The position numbers and the translations under genes were made by a program. The notes under the pieces were generated by a model. That model was not told the DNA's origin, did not search any database, and worked only from the letters and a program-made list of their open reading frames with translations. From Bradyrhizobium cytisi (lineage in GTDB: Bacteria > Pseudomonadota > Alphaproteobacteria > Rhizobiales > Xanthobacteraceae), in contig NZ_VSSR01000009.1 in the NCBI RefSeq assembly GCF_008123515.1, positions 1-64,000 of the forward strand: a DNA stretch of 64,000 nt, in the 5' to 3' direction. Positions 26,302 to 36,201 of the stretch are shown piece after piece. How positions within the stretch are numbered: position 1 is the stretch's first letter; each line of letters starts with the position of its first letter.

Positions 26302-26463
26302 AAAAACCTTCGACCACGGTTGGTTCGATATGCCGAAAAAAGCAAAGAACGGGGTGGCATTCCCGGCAGTTCTCTTGATCATGAAGCAGTCTAGAATTCG
26401 GCTCAAGCTGGCCGGATGTGCGGCCGCTGGATCGTTCCCCCAATAAGACGGGCCTTGCCAGAC

Positions 26464-28435
26464 ATGCTCAATTCCTCATCGGAGACGGCCTCGAAACAGA
26501 ACAAGGCCGCTGATTTTCGGCCAGACATTGAGGGCCTCCGAGCCATCGCCGTGTTGTCTGTCATTGGCTTCCACTACGGTGTGCCATGGCTGACAGGCGG
26601 GTTTGTTGGGGTCGACATCTTCTTCGTGATCTCCGGCTACCTGATTTCGCAGCTGCTACTGCGAGAACTCAACGGAACCGGAACAATCGACTTTGTCGCG
26701 TTCTACGGACGAAGAGCAAGACGCCTGTTGCCCGCCGCGCTGCTCGTGACCGTGGCGACCTTGATTGTTAGCTATTTTGTTCTGTCGCCCCTGGAGCAGA
26801 AGGAAATAGCCAAATCGGCTGCGGCTTCATCCGTGTTCGCGACCAATATGTCCTTGCTCTCGCAAGCACTAAACTACTTCGGCCCGGAGAGTTCGTTAAA
26901 TCCGTTTCTCCACACATGGTCGCTATCGGTGGAAGAACAATTCTATTTTCTGTGGCCGGCGCTTCTATTGGTGTTGTGGCGGACGAAGGGGCGCATCCTG
27001 CAGTTCGGACTTGTGTTCATAACATTACTGTCTTTCGTCCTATGCATTTATCTGACGTACACGAAGCAGGCCTGGGCCTTCTATTTGTCACCAGCTCGAG
27101 CTTGGGAATTCGGTCTGGGTGCACTTGCCTCACTTTTTCCGTTCCCCAAATGGGCGACATACACCAGATCTGCCGCTGTAAGCGGTTGGATTGCATTGGT
27201 TGGGCTGATCTTTTCCTGCTTTTTGCTTGACGAGTTTTCCGCTTTTCCTGGGTATTGTGCCGCAGCTCCGGTAGCCGCGACTGCGGCACGGCAAGAACGG
27301 CGCCGGTCCGTATCTATTGCTGAAACAGCGGGTGTTTCAGTTCGCCGGCACCCGATCCTACGCAATGTATCTCTGGCACTGGCCCATTCTAGTGCTTGGC
27401 TCAGCGATGTTCGACACAACGGCGGCAACAACTCTCGCCTATTTCATCCTGACGGTGACGTTCTCAGCAGGGAGCTTCGTCTGGCTTGAACATCCGGTAA
27501 GGTCGAATTCCTGGCTTGTACAAAGTTCAATCAGATCGGTCGCCGCCGGGTTTGCGCTAACGATAGTTGGACTGGTTGCAGGAGTGGGACTTTTCTTACA
27601 AGCCAAGTTGGTCAATCGTCCGGAGCAAATGGCGATACAGGCGAGCACATCTAAATATTCCCTCTCTACCGAAAACGGCTGCCTTGCGGCTTTCACCGTC
27701 GCCGACCCGTTACGGTGCGTGTTTGGTCCTTCCAACTACAAGCGCACCATCGTTCTGTTTGGCGACTCGCACGCCGACCAATGGACCACCGCCTTGGCCA
27801 GGATAGCCGAACGAAAGCAGTGGAGGCTGATCACGTACCTTAAGTCTTCCTGCTCAGCGTCTGATGTTGCCGTCTATAACATGCGATTGAGGCGTTTTTC
27901 GCCGGAGTGTGAGATGTGGCGCCGAAAGTCAATCGAGAAAATCGTTGCTGACCGAGCGGACCTGATCATTGTTTCGCAGTTCTCAAGCGGTTATATCAAG
28001 GGCGATCTCACCAATCTTGGGCCCAATGCTGTCGAACTGGAAGCCTGGGAGGCCGGTCTTCATCAGACGCTCCTCAGTCTCCAGGCGGCACATTCGGCTA
28101 TGCTACTGCTCCGAGATAATCCTACGCCGCATCATCCCGTTGGTATTTGCCTGGCTCGCGCCGAGTGGCGAGGGCTCGCTTTGGACGGATGCGGCAGAGA
28201 CAAAGAGATCGCCGTGATCAATGCCGTCACCAACTCCGAGCAACGAGTCGCATCGATGTTCGCCAATATCAGGTTCGTAGATCTCACACCGGAGATTTGC
28301 ACTGGCGATAGATGCCCTGCAATTCGCGATGGAACCGTTATCTATCGGGATGCCAATCATTTGACCGTGGATTCTACACTTCGGCTAGAGGCAATCCTTG
28401 CAAGAGAGCTTCAATTAGCTCTTAAGGAGACTTAG
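26464..28435 (+). pseudogene. Frameshifted OafA-like acyltransferase (AT3 + SGNH)
   Basis: Two overlapping frames make one protein. From the ATG at 26464 the first gives the AT3 membrane domain (RPDIEGLRAIAVLSVIGFHYG, DIFFVISGYLIS, LHTWSLSVEEQFYFLWP) and loses homology near 27270-27290. The second, offset by +1, resumes with GKNGAGPYLLLKQRVFQFAG and YAMYLWHWPILVLGS, then a periplasmic SGNH domain with FGDSHADQW (about 27760) and DANHLTVD (about 28345). The normal family architecture is continuous across this point, so a small indel has broken the gene. Either the cell has lost this acetyltransferase or the base is a sequencing error. The intact form would O-acetylate EPS or O-antigen. Confidence 0.85.
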
Positions 28436-28609
28436 ACTGGTCATGCCGAGCGCTATCGCCGTTTGAGAGGCAATCGAATTGTGCGAGACGATCGGCTGAA
28501 CGACATTCTTTGGTCTTACCGATTAGAAATGTCTGTCATGAGGAGATCACGCCGATGCGCAGCACCGCAAGAAGCCTGATCGCGCCGCCGTTGCACACGA
28601 TCTTCCCCT

Positions 28610-28879
28610 CGATGCTGAAACGACGCCGCCGAATTGAAGTACTGGCGCGAGCGACATTCCGCGGAAAGCGTCGAACTCGATCATCCGCCAACGCCGGCCG
28701 AGCCGATCACCATTACGCGCGATCAGCTCCGCGCATTTGCTCCCGAATTCGAGCCGGTGCACGAAGAATTGTTCGGCACGCCCGAGGACCACAATCTGCA
28801 CGCCGCCATTCTATCAAAACAGCCCTACGTGCCGAACCAGCCGGGCATCTATGTCGGCAAGATGCGGCGCGCCGGCTGA
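28610..28879 (+). pseudogene. Possible gene remnant in the 28436-28950 gap
   Basis: The 515-base gap after the broken acyltransferase has no complete gene, but one frame between stops reads like real protein: AELKYWRERHSAESVELD, ITITRDQLRAFAPEFEPVHEE and KQPYVPNQPGIYVGKM. There is no good start (a TTG at 28634 at best) and the upstream frame closes at once, so it looks like the 3' end of a decayed gene. The YWRER opening recalls some methyltransferases, too little to assign. It lies next to a frameshifted gene, consistent with local decay. Confidence 0.35.
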
Positions 28880-28950
28880 TCACAGACTTTCGCCGTGTCG
28901 GCCGACCACTCGCGCTTCAATGAACAGCCCGGGGCTCGGCACGCTCGTGA

Positions 28951-30297
28951 TCAGCGCACCTGGAACGACAGCAGGCGGCACGACAGCGCCTTCTCGGGCT
29001 GCACAATGTCGGTGCTGCAGGCCACCGGGCTCGGCAGCATTTGCCTGGCGCCCTTGTCGCCGCTCACCTCTGATATCAGCTTCGCCGTCAAAGTGAAGGA
29101 TCCGGTACGTGCGACGGCGGGCAGCGAGAGCTCCACGACATTGGCGCCGTCGGATCGCTTCTTCAAAGATGCTGGGTCCAGTTTCGCATTCGCCGTTGCC
29201 GCGGCCGTCCCGTTCGCCTGGTCAACAAGAGAGGCCTGAAGCGTCCTGTTCGACGGATATCCCTCGGGCAGCCTGATCGGGATTTCCACGGTGACCGTCT
29301 GGGACGCACCCAGAGATGCGGCACCGGCACTGACCGGCTTGCCGGCGACGTTGCCGACCTTCAGGAAGGTCGGCTTCGGCATGTCGTTGATCGTCGTCGA
29401 ATAACCGAATTGCTTGGGGTCGGGCGTGACTTCGCTCGGCCCGCACTGGCGCGCCCCTTTGTCGGACTCGGTGAACTGGCAGACGCGGACATAGTCAATC
29501 TTGAAGGCCTGCGGAAATGCGGCCTCATCGATCCCGTGCCGGCCCGCCCATTCGCTGCCACCGACGGCGAAATTGAGGTCAACGTGCGCGGGTGGCCCGA
29601 GCTGGCCATCTTTGCGCAGCCATTGATAGTTGCGGGTGTAGATCAGCTTGCCGTCCCAGAACAACGAGACCTTGTCGGGAGCCCAGAGATAGCCCGCAGT
29701 GTGCCAGCCAAGATTGAGATCCTCGCTCGCGTACATATTCTGAAACTTGGTCAGGAAATTCCTGTCGACGTAAGTGTACTGCTTTTCGTTGAACGGACCG
29801 ATTACGTTGGAATGCAGCGAGTTTGCCTTATCCTCGACCCCGTTGATCACAAATTCGAAAATGTCCGCCTCGGGCGGATGCCAAGTCTTGCCGTCGAGGT
29901 CGTAGTCGGCCTCGAGCCAGAACGCCGGAAACACGCCCTTCGCGTTCGGCAGAAACACCCGCGCTTCATAGTAACCATAATAGAAGGTTCGATGGCTTCG
30001 GATCATCGCGGACTCGAAGAGGTTCGTTCCCTCCGTCTTTTTGGCCACCAGGCTGAGCACACCGCCGGAGACGACATGATTGTCGCGATAGCGCTGGTTC
30101 TCGTCCTTAAAATGGTCCATCGTTTCGTTGTTGTAGATGTAGCGGGTGGCCCATTTCGTCCGATCAAGCTTGTCGCCGTTGAAGTCGTCCGAAAACACGA
30201 GCTCCCAACCGGCAGACCATGCCGGCTTTGTGGGCAACACTGCACCAACGAACAGCAGCGCCAGCAGCGCTGACTTACGAATGCCGGGAGTCATCAT
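28951..30297 (-). CDS. GH16 family glycanase with Sec signal peptide
   Basis: 448 aa. Signal peptide at 1-29 (LLALLFVGAVLPTKPAWSA). The GH16 domain spans about 30-275: WELVFSDDFNGDKLD, VFPAFWLEADYDLDG and the catalytic motif EADIFE (E143, D145, E148), closing with AFKIDYVRVCQF. A roughly 150-residue C-terminal beta-rich region (SQTVTVEIPIRLPEGYPSN) may be a carbohydrate-binding or spacer domain. AAGG precedes ATGATG at the start. It is transcribed alone, against the neighbouring biosynthetic genes. Likely a periplasmic or extracellular endo-beta-glycanase acting on the locus polymer; substrate unknown. Confidence 0.9.
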   Translation of the reverse strand: MMTPGIRKSALLALLFVGAVLPTKPAWSAGWELVFSDDFNGDKLDRTKWATRYIYNNETMDHFKDENQRYRDNHVVSGGVLSLVAKKTEGTNLFESAMIRSHRTFYYGYYEARVFLPNAKGVFPAFWLEADYDLDGKTWHPPEADIFEFVINGVEDKANSLHSNVIGPFNEKQYTYVDRNFLTKFQNMYASEDLNLGWHTAGYLWAPDKVSLFWDGKLIYTRNYQWLRKDGQLGPPAHVDLNFAVGGSEWAGRHGIDEAAFPQAFKIDYVRVCQFTESDKGARQCGPSEVTPDPKQFGYSTTINDMPKPTFLKVGNVAGKPVSAGAASLGASQTVTVEIPIRLPEGYPSNRTLQASLVDQANGTAAATANAKLDPASLKKRSDGANVVELSLPAVARTGSFTLTAKLISEVSGDKGARQMLPSPVACSTDIVQPEKALSCRLLSFQVR

Positions 30298-30554
30298 CCC
30301 TGAGATACCTTTCTCAAATCCAGCGTCATTTACCGACGGGGCGCCATCGATGTCCAGATCATGCTCCGCATTGACAGCTTCCGGGCGGGCGTTCAGGTTG
30401 CCCGGGATGTCGACGTCAGTGAGGCGAATATCCTACATTTTGCGGGTCCTTCCATGATTGCGGTCGTCAAGTGGCCGGCAAAGGCAGAACGCGGTTGCTC
30501 TCGCTCGTTCCATCGGCTACCCGCTAAGCTTGCTGCAGATTGGCGAGGAAACCC

Positions 30555-31364
30555 GTGACGGCCGGATTTGCCCCACCCGCGCTCATTATCAATCTTGATC
30601 GCGACATTGTTCGATGGCGAAGCCTGTCGGGCGCCCTCGGCGGGCTCGGCATTGCCTATCAGAAGGTTCGCGCCGTCGACGCTCGCAAAAAGATCAACCT
30701 CATTCGCCGCATCGTTGATCGCGAGTTCGTCTATCCGTCCGAAAATCGTAATCTCACCGATGCCGAGATCGGTTGCTATCTCTCTCACATCTCCGCGTTG
30801 AAGCGCATTGTGCGGCAGAATCTGCCCGCCGCGATGATCTTCGAGGATGATGTCGTTTTCGACGATCAGTTCCAACAATTCTACCAGAATGATCTGCCGG
30901 GATTCCTGGCGGTAAGCGATATCGTGAAATTCGAAGGCATTCACTACCCCCACACATCGAAATCCGGATTCCTGATTGCGCAAGGCGCTACGAGTGAGCT
31001 CGTTATTCGCGTGAAACCAACCCTTGGCGCCGCCGCCTATGCTGTCACGAGAAACGGCGCCATCGCCTTGCTCAGGGCCGCCTCTATCCCCGATCGTCCC
31101 TATGACCATAAACTCGCTTACTACGATCGGCATTGGGTCGATTACGCTGAGACGGAGCCCTTTCTTGCGCGGCAAGCCGACTACACCAGCAATCTCGAGC
31201 ACGAACGCAAGGTATTCGATCTCGACGTTGATGCTTCCCGGCGGCTTCGGCGACTGCAGAATAAACTCAGAGCACCGAGCCGTGCCGCGCTGCGGTTTGC
31301 CTACATCGCAAAATTCCTGATCAAGCGCCGGCTGCGCACACCGAGGCGAGAGTCTCTCGCCTGA
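30555..31364 (+). CDS. Glycosyltransferase family 25
   Basis: 269 aa from a GTG at 30555 with GAGGAA seven bases upstream; a TTG at 30540 is in frame but poorer. GT25 signatures: IINLDRD (from 11), AEIGCYLSHISALKRI (from 70) and MIFEDDV (DxD-like, 94-100). GT25 enzymes transfer galactose or related sugars to LPS or lipooligosaccharide cores. Nearly the same length as the convergent GT25 that follows and similar over its whole length, so the two are tail-to-tail paralogues with stops three bases apart. Confidence 0.88.
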   Translation: MTAGFAPPALIINLDRDIVRWRSLSGALGGLGIAYQKVRAVDARKKINLIRRIVDREFVYPSENRNLTDAEIGCYLSHISALKRIVRQNLPAAMIFEDDVVFDDQFQQFYQNDLPGFLAVSDIVKFEGIHYPHTSKSGFLIAQGATSELVIRVKPTLGAAAYAVTRNGAIALLRAASIPDRPYDHKLAYYDRHWVDYAETEPFLARQADYTSNLEHERKVFDLDVDASRRLRRLQNKLRAPSRAALRFAYIAKFLIKRRLRTPRRESLA

Positions 31365-31367
31365 CGG

Positions 31368-32192
31368 TCACAGAGCTTGTGCCGGCGTACGCCGAACGCC
31401 CCGACCAAATTTGGCATGCAGGACATTGCGCGCCATGACGATTGGCCTGTGCAACGCACGGCCCAACCAGCCTGCTCGTCGACGCAATTTATTGATCGTC
31501 GACGTGTCAGCCTTGGATTGATCCCACTCTTTTCGCCGATCGATCTCGATATTGCTGACGACCGGCGCTTGCTGAATCAACAAGGGCCGGATCTCGCCAA
31601 ACGTAGCGCTGTATCCTTCATAGCCAACCAAAAGGTGATCGGTCGGCCAATCGAGCACGGAAAGGCGGTCTAACAATGCTTTCGCACCACGCAGGTTGAC
31701 CGCATATCCGGCCGAACCCAGCGTAGGATTCAGGGGCACTATCAGTTTTGTAAACTTCCCAGCGGATATCACCGGGCCGGTGCGGGACGTGTGATCGTAG
31801 AAGATGCCTTCCAGCTTAACTACGTCGCAACGCGCCAGATAATGCGGCAGCTCAGTGCGATAAAATTCCACAAAGCTGTCCGAAAACTCGGCATCATCTT
31901 CCAGGATGACCGCCCGATCGATGTTTTGTCGTACCATTCGACGCAAAATGCCCATATGGGACAGCGTGCAACAGATCTCGCCAGTAGTAAGCGGACGACC
32001 GATCTTCGTATTGATGAAATCCCTTCTGATCACGGAGCGGATCAAGGACAATTTGCGTTTTCCGTCGATTGCCGAAAATCGGCAATAGGGCAGCCCAGCC
32101 CGAACCATAAAGGTCCGGATGCTCTCCCAACGTTCCTTGTCACGCGTCAGGTTAATGATGAAGATCGGAATATCGGTCTCGTTTGCCATCAT
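31368..32192 (-). CDS. Glycosyltransferase family 25, convergent paralogue
   Basis: 274 aa, ATG at 32192 (a second ATG follows). GT25 signatures: FIINLTRDKERW, TGEICCTLSHMGILRRMVRQN and VILEDDAEF. Shared with the gene at 30555: LIR(R/S)-type basic segment, VRQN, the phrase DVVKLEGIFYDHTS (DIVKFEGIHYPHTS in its partner) and PTLGSAGYAV. It probably uses the same donor with another acceptor, or adds the next residue. LPS core modification is as likely as an EPS role. No nearby partner on its strand, so it is likely monocistronic. Confidence 0.88.
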   Translation of the reverse strand: MMANETDIPIFIINLTRDKERWESIRTFMVRAGLPYCRFSAIDGKRKLSLIRSVIRRDFINTKIGRPLTTGEICCTLSHMGILRRMVRQNIDRAVILEDDAEFSDSFVEFYRTELPHYLARCDVVKLEGIFYDHTSRTGPVISAGKFTKLIVPLNPTLGSAGYAVNLRGAKALLDRLSVLDWPTDHLLVGYEGYSATFGEIRPLLIQQAPVVSNIEIDRRKEWDQSKADTSTINKLRRRAGWLGRALHRPIVMARNVLHAKFGRGVRRTPAQAL

Positions 32193-32371
32193 GGTTCCGA
32201 AAAGGCATGGGTCTTAATCGTGCAACGGGCGAACTGTAGACCAAGCATGCAGCGAGTGCTAGTTGGAGGTCAGGCAGCCAATTGCCAAATCGAGCGGGTT
32301 CACCAAACCTCGCAATCATGCTGCTGACATCATCATGCTCTAGTCTACATTGGATCTCTTACGGTTGAGCA

Positions 32372-33541
32372 ATGAAGAACATTCTTTGGATCTGCGGACG
32401 ATTGCCTACGCCGTTATTCACCGGCGACGCACTCTACTCTGCGGGCCTGTTGAAAGCGCTGGCGCAGACCAATCAGGCAGCAATCACTCTGGTCGGGACT
32501 CGCAGGACTGACGAGCCGGTAGGCGACCATATCCTGAACCTGCCAAACACCATTTGTGTCGACGTTCCTCCCACCCGCTCATCAGGCGTCCGAAGTCTGC
32601 TTTCGCCGCTTCCGCGAGATGCTTTCAATCTGAGTACGCCCGAACTAAGCCGGTCTCTGGCAAAACTGCTGCAGCAGAATTGGGATTGGATCGTGATCGA
32701 TCACGCCTATTCCGCAGGGCCGCTCTCCGCAATTCTGCAAAACCGCAAACGCGCCTCGATCTGCTATATCTCGCATAACGCCGAAGGCGCCATCCGGCCG
32801 CGGATCGCCAGCAGCTTCAACAACCCGCTGCGCCGGACGCTCATGCGTCTGGATGCCGAAAAATATCGCAGATTGGAGAGCAGAATTCTGCAAAATGCAG
32901 ATACTGTCACGTGCATCTCCGCCGAGGATGCATCCTACTTCGAGCGGTTCTCAAAGCACGTCCACATTGCTCCACCGGTCTACCTTGGCTCTGTCAGCCC
33001 TCCCCGTCAGATCCAATCCGATTGCCCTCGCTCATTGCTGCTCCTGGGCTCATTTGAGTGGGGCGCCAAGCAAAGAAACCTTGAATTGATCGTGGAAAGT
33101 CTGCTGCCGGCTCTCCAGCAGAATGGAGTCACTCTCAACGTCGTGGGCACAGTCCCGCCGCACTTTCGCGATCGTTTCAAGAGCTTCAGCCCGCATTTGA
33201 CGTTCCATGGACGTGTCGACGATGTTTCCCCATTTGTCGCGTCCTCCCGCGGGGGGCTGGTGCCGGATTTGCTCGGCGGGGGATTCAAACTCAAAGTTCT
33301 GGACTATGCATTCCAGCGGCTGCCGATATTCGGTTTGCGCAACGCGCTGGCCGGCACCACGGTCACGGAACAATCGGCTATGTTCCCTGCGGACGGCTTG
33401 GACAGTCTCGCCGAGACCATCATTCGCAACATCGATGATCTTGCCACGCTCAATCGAAACCAGGATTCGCTGTTCGAGTTGCTTTCCGCCCGGTTCGGCC
33501 TGGAAGCCGGAACCCGTTATCTTTCAAAGGTCTTCCTGTGA
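32372..33541 (+). CDS. Glycosyltransferase family 4-like
   Basis: 389 aa. The N-terminal half starts ILWICGRLPTPLFTGDALYSAGLLKAL, the glycine-rich sugar-nucleotide GT-B start; the second half contains LLLLGSFEWGAKQRNLELIVESL, TFHGRVDDVSPFVASS and GGFKLKVLDYAF, the donor-binding region where the Lys-containing segment replaces the EX7E region. Such proteins are found in alphaproteobacterial EPS loci. It begins the plus-strand pair with the Wzy-like gene at 33632. Donor unknown. Confidence 0.82.
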   Translation: MKNILWICGRLPTPLFTGDALYSAGLLKALAQTNQAAITLVGTRRTDEPVGDHILNLPNTICVDVPPTRSSGVRSLLSPLPRDAFNLSTPELSRSLAKLLQQNWDWIVIDHAYSAGPLSAILQNRKRASICYISHNAEGAIRPRIASSFNNPLRRTLMRLDAEKYRRLESRILQNADTVTCISAEDASYFERFSKHVHIAPPVYLGSVSPPRQIQSDCPRSLLLLGSFEWGAKQRNLELIVESLLPALQQNGVTLNVVGTVPPHFRDRFKSFSPHLTFHGRVDDVSPFVASSRGGLVPDLLGGGFKLKVLDYAFQRLPIFGLRNALAGTTVTEQSAMFPADGLDSLAETIIRNIDDLATLNRNQDSLFELLSARFGLEAGTRYLSKVFL

Positions 33542-33631
33542 GGGGAACGGCATTGTATCTTGGTCGGCAAGTCGCCCGGGCGACTCCAAATGGATCGGCT
33601 TCGAGGCCTGCAGACTGTTGACGGACGCTAG

Positions 33632-34891
33632 ATGAGTTCGACCACTGCCAGCACCATGGACTCGGCATCAGGCCCGATCTCGGGACTTCAGTCGGAATTC
33701 GAACTGAACTCGACCGGAAAGCGCTTGATCTCGATCTCGATTTTCTCCGTCCTCTTCCTTGGCCAAATTGCTTACAACATCGGAGAATTTCCGCTCGCGG
33801 GTGATCTGGTCTGTTACGCTCTGACGACAGCCTACCTGTTAGCCTCCGGATACGCCGCGCCGATCGTTCCTTCCCTGTTTGTGTTCATAAGCGCAATCGC
33901 CCTCGCCGCGTTTCGTATTCCCTTCGCGACTTCCGGCACGTCCTGGAGCTCGCTTCTGCTTCTGACCGTGCTCTACCTACCATTGTGCTTCCGTTTCAAA
34001 TGGCGTCCCGGACTTGAACCTGTTCGGGATTACACGCTGAACGCCTATGTCGTGGCGGCGTCCGCGATCGCAGCAACGGCCGTAGTGCAAATCGCGCTGG
34101 TCAATGGCCTTCACCTCAAGGTACTCGCGAACATTTACTTTATATTACCCGCATCATTGCGCGGCGCCGGCTTCTACACTTTCTTCCGTGAAGAAGGAGG
34201 CATCGTAAAAGCCAACGGATTCTTTCTTCGTGAAGCGGCCGATCTGTCCCTTGTAACGGGGCTCGCCCTCCTCATCGAATATCGTACCAGAAAGAGATTG
34301 ATCGTATTGGGACTGCTTGCAGCAGGCTTGCTCTGCTCGTTCTCCGGCTCAGGATTGATCGCAGTGTTCGCCGGTTTGCTACTACCCAAAACGGCAAATC
34401 GCATTCCTGCCTTCGTCGCCTCTGCCGTCGGCGCGGTGCTATTCCTCGTCATTCTCTCCAATCTGGAGCTCCCGTTTCTCGCCCCGTGGTTTGACCGCCT
34501 GTCTGAGTTTGGAAAGTCCGGAACGAGCGCTTATGCCCGATTTGTGGCCCCAATGGAGATGGTACAAAACAGCCTCGACGGCGGGATGTTAAACACGTGG
34601 CTCGGCAAGGGCGCCGGCAGCTTCTTCCGGGACCTCTCGCTGGCCCGATTAACCTATGAAGTGGCCGATCCGACCTGGGCGAAGGTAACTTACGAATACG
34701 GCCTGCTTGGATTTGTTCTGCTGCTGACGCTGGTCACGATCCGACTGTATTCGAGTTCCCTGAGGGTCGAGGCCTGCCACTTTTTACTGGTGAGCTGGAT
34801 TGGCTTTTCGTTTCTGCTCAAGCCAAATTACTGTCTCTTGATCTGGCTTCTGACCCTCGTGCCGAACGCACGTCGGCTGTCCAGGCCATGA
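33632..34891 (+). CDS. Wzy/O-antigen ligase-like polytopic membrane protein
   Basis: 419 aa with about ten hydrophobic helices (LLTVLYLPLCFRF, LIVLGLLAAGLLCSFSGSG, FVLLLTLVTIRLY). The long periplasmic loop near residues 290-350 (GGMLNTWLGKGAGSFFRDLS followed by a YEYG segment) is the usual layout of Wzy polymerases and WaaL ligases. Sequence conservation in this superfamily is poor, so polymerase versus ligase cannot be decided. It is the first of three such proteins in the window (others at 44114 and 54533). Confidence 0.75.
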   Translation: MSSTTASTMDSASGPISGLQSEFELNSTGKRLISISIFSVLFLGQIAYNIGEFPLAGDLVCYALTTAYLLASGYAAPIVPSLFVFISAIALAAFRIPFATSGTSWSSLLLLTVLYLPLCFRFKWRPGLEPVRDYTLNAYVVAASAIAATAVVQIALVNGLHLKVLANIYFILPASLRGAGFYTFFREEGGIVKANGFFLREAADLSLVTGLALLIEYRTRKRLIVLGLLAAGLLCSFSGSGLIAVFAGLLLPKTANRIPAFVASAVGAVLFLVILSNLELPFLAPWFDRLSEFGKSGTSAYARFVAPMEMVQNSLDGGMLNTWLGKGAGSFFRDLSLARLTYEVADPTWAKVTYEYGLLGFVLLLTLVTIRLYSSSLRVEACHFLLVSWIGFSFLLKPNYCLLIWLLTLVPNARRLSRP

Positions 34892-34925
34892 CGCCCGTTG
34901 TGCCGATATCCCACCGTGGAACGCA

Positions 34926-36047
34926 CTACCTCACCACCCTAAAAACATTGAGAGCGGCCCTCATCAATCTGGGGCGGCTTGTTGGTGCGTAGCGCCAACT
35001 TGCGAGGGAGCGGGAAAGCTGCTTGGGGCCAGCCACCACCGCTATAGTCCAGAATAACAATGACATTCGCTGAGTGTATGAAAAACCCTGCGGATAGGAC
35101 AGGGCTCGGAGAAAGTCAGCGATAATGCGTCCTGCGCTGTCCTTCGCGATCGGATGACGGTCGGGCCGCAATGCGTATGACGCAGCGCGCAAGCAAAGAA
35201 ACAGCATGTTTCTGTTCAACGCCTCAGGGGCGACGGACAACCCAACACTGGCCGCGAACTCGCGAAAATACCCAACCCGTCGCCGGGTGACATCCACTTC
35301 TCGGGCGAAGCGGTTGTCTTCCAATTCCAAAAATGCACCGTGATTTGCGCCGTGGACGCGGTAATCTACGAGCGGTTTGGGAATTGTGATAACGTCACCA
35401 AGCGCGGGGGCCGCCGTCACCAAATAGCTGTCGGGCGCCCTGTCCACGAAGTCGGTCTTGAAACTGAAAATTTGATCAACGACCTCACGCGGATAAGCAT
35501 TGCCAGACCCCGGCGGGGTTGGGTAGACGCCCGCAGTAATTGCCCACTCCCGAATTTGTTGAGGCGTAGGGGTTACAAAATACTGTGGCTGAATACTGCC
35601 CGTTGCATTTCCATCTGCATCAATTGTTCGCATTTGAAACTGGAATTTGCTGGCTTTTTCAGACCAAACCGCCGCAATTTCGGTCATTACGTCGGGATGT
35701 AGCGCATCATCGGAATCCAGAAAGATAATGACGTCGCCTGAAGAATGGTGGAATCCATTCACGCACGAGGGCATTTGGCCGGAATTTGCCTGTTCAATAA
35801 GCGTAATTCTGTCCGCAAACTTTCCAATCACCTCAAGCGAATTGTCTGTCGATCCATCATCGACAACGACCACTTCCACCTTAGGCCATCGAATTCCCAA
35901 CGCACTCTTGATCGCCGCGCCTACAAACTTTGCATAGTTGTAGTTCGGGATGACGACGGAAAGAGCCAATTCACTCGGATCCCGGGGCATTTCGATCCTG
36001 ACTGACGAACATTCTGGTTGGTCCATTCTCACGCCAGCTTCCTTCAT
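34926..36047 (-). CDS. Glycosyltransferase family 2
   Basis: 373 aa. GT2 motifs ALSVVIPNYNYAKFV, VVVVDDGSTDNS and DSDDALHPD (111-119). The middle is longer than in simple GT2 proteins (residues about 150-250, with FVDRAPDSYLVTAAP and DYRVHGANHGAF), the latter a typical C-terminal GT2 feature. It is divergent from the FkbH-like gene and shares a 154-base promoter region with it. Adds one sugar; specificity unknown. Confidence 0.88.
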   Translation of the reverse strand: MKEAGVRMDQPECSSVRIEMPRDPSELALSVVIPNYNYAKFVGAAIKSALGIRWPKVEVVVVDDGSTDNSLEVIGKFADRITLIEQANSGQMPSCVNGFHHSSGDVIIFLDSDDALHPDVMTEIAAVWSEKASKFQFQMRTIDADGNATGSIQPQYFVTPTPQQIREWAITAGVYPTPPGSGNAYPREVVDQIFSFKTDFVDRAPDSYLVTAAPALGDVITIPKPLVDYRVHGANHGAFLELEDNRFAREVDVTRRRVGYFREFAASVGLSVAPEALNRNMLFLCLRAASYALRPDRHPIAKDSAGRIIADFLRALSYPQGFSYTQRMSLLFWTIAVVAGPKQLSRSLASWRYAPTSRPRLMRAALNVFRVVR

Positions 36048-36201
36048 TCAAGGACACCCCAACCGAGGCGAAGGAGAGTCGCGTGTGGTGAAGAGCCGCG
36101 CCACGAAACTGTCTAATTGTGTTCACGGATCTGACCTAACTGGCATGGTACGCGATTTGCTAGTACAACCACAAATCTACGAAGTAGACTTGGAAGTGAC
36201 G

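Noticed and set aside
28510..28923. 137-codon plus frame
   Set aside because: Arg-rich translation; the overlapping frame at 28610-28879 is more protein-like.
35950..36201. N-terminal extension of the FkbH-like protein
   Set aside because: It overlaps the divergent GT2 start and is not protein-like; ATG 36202 has a Shine-Dalgarno and precedes the conserved part.
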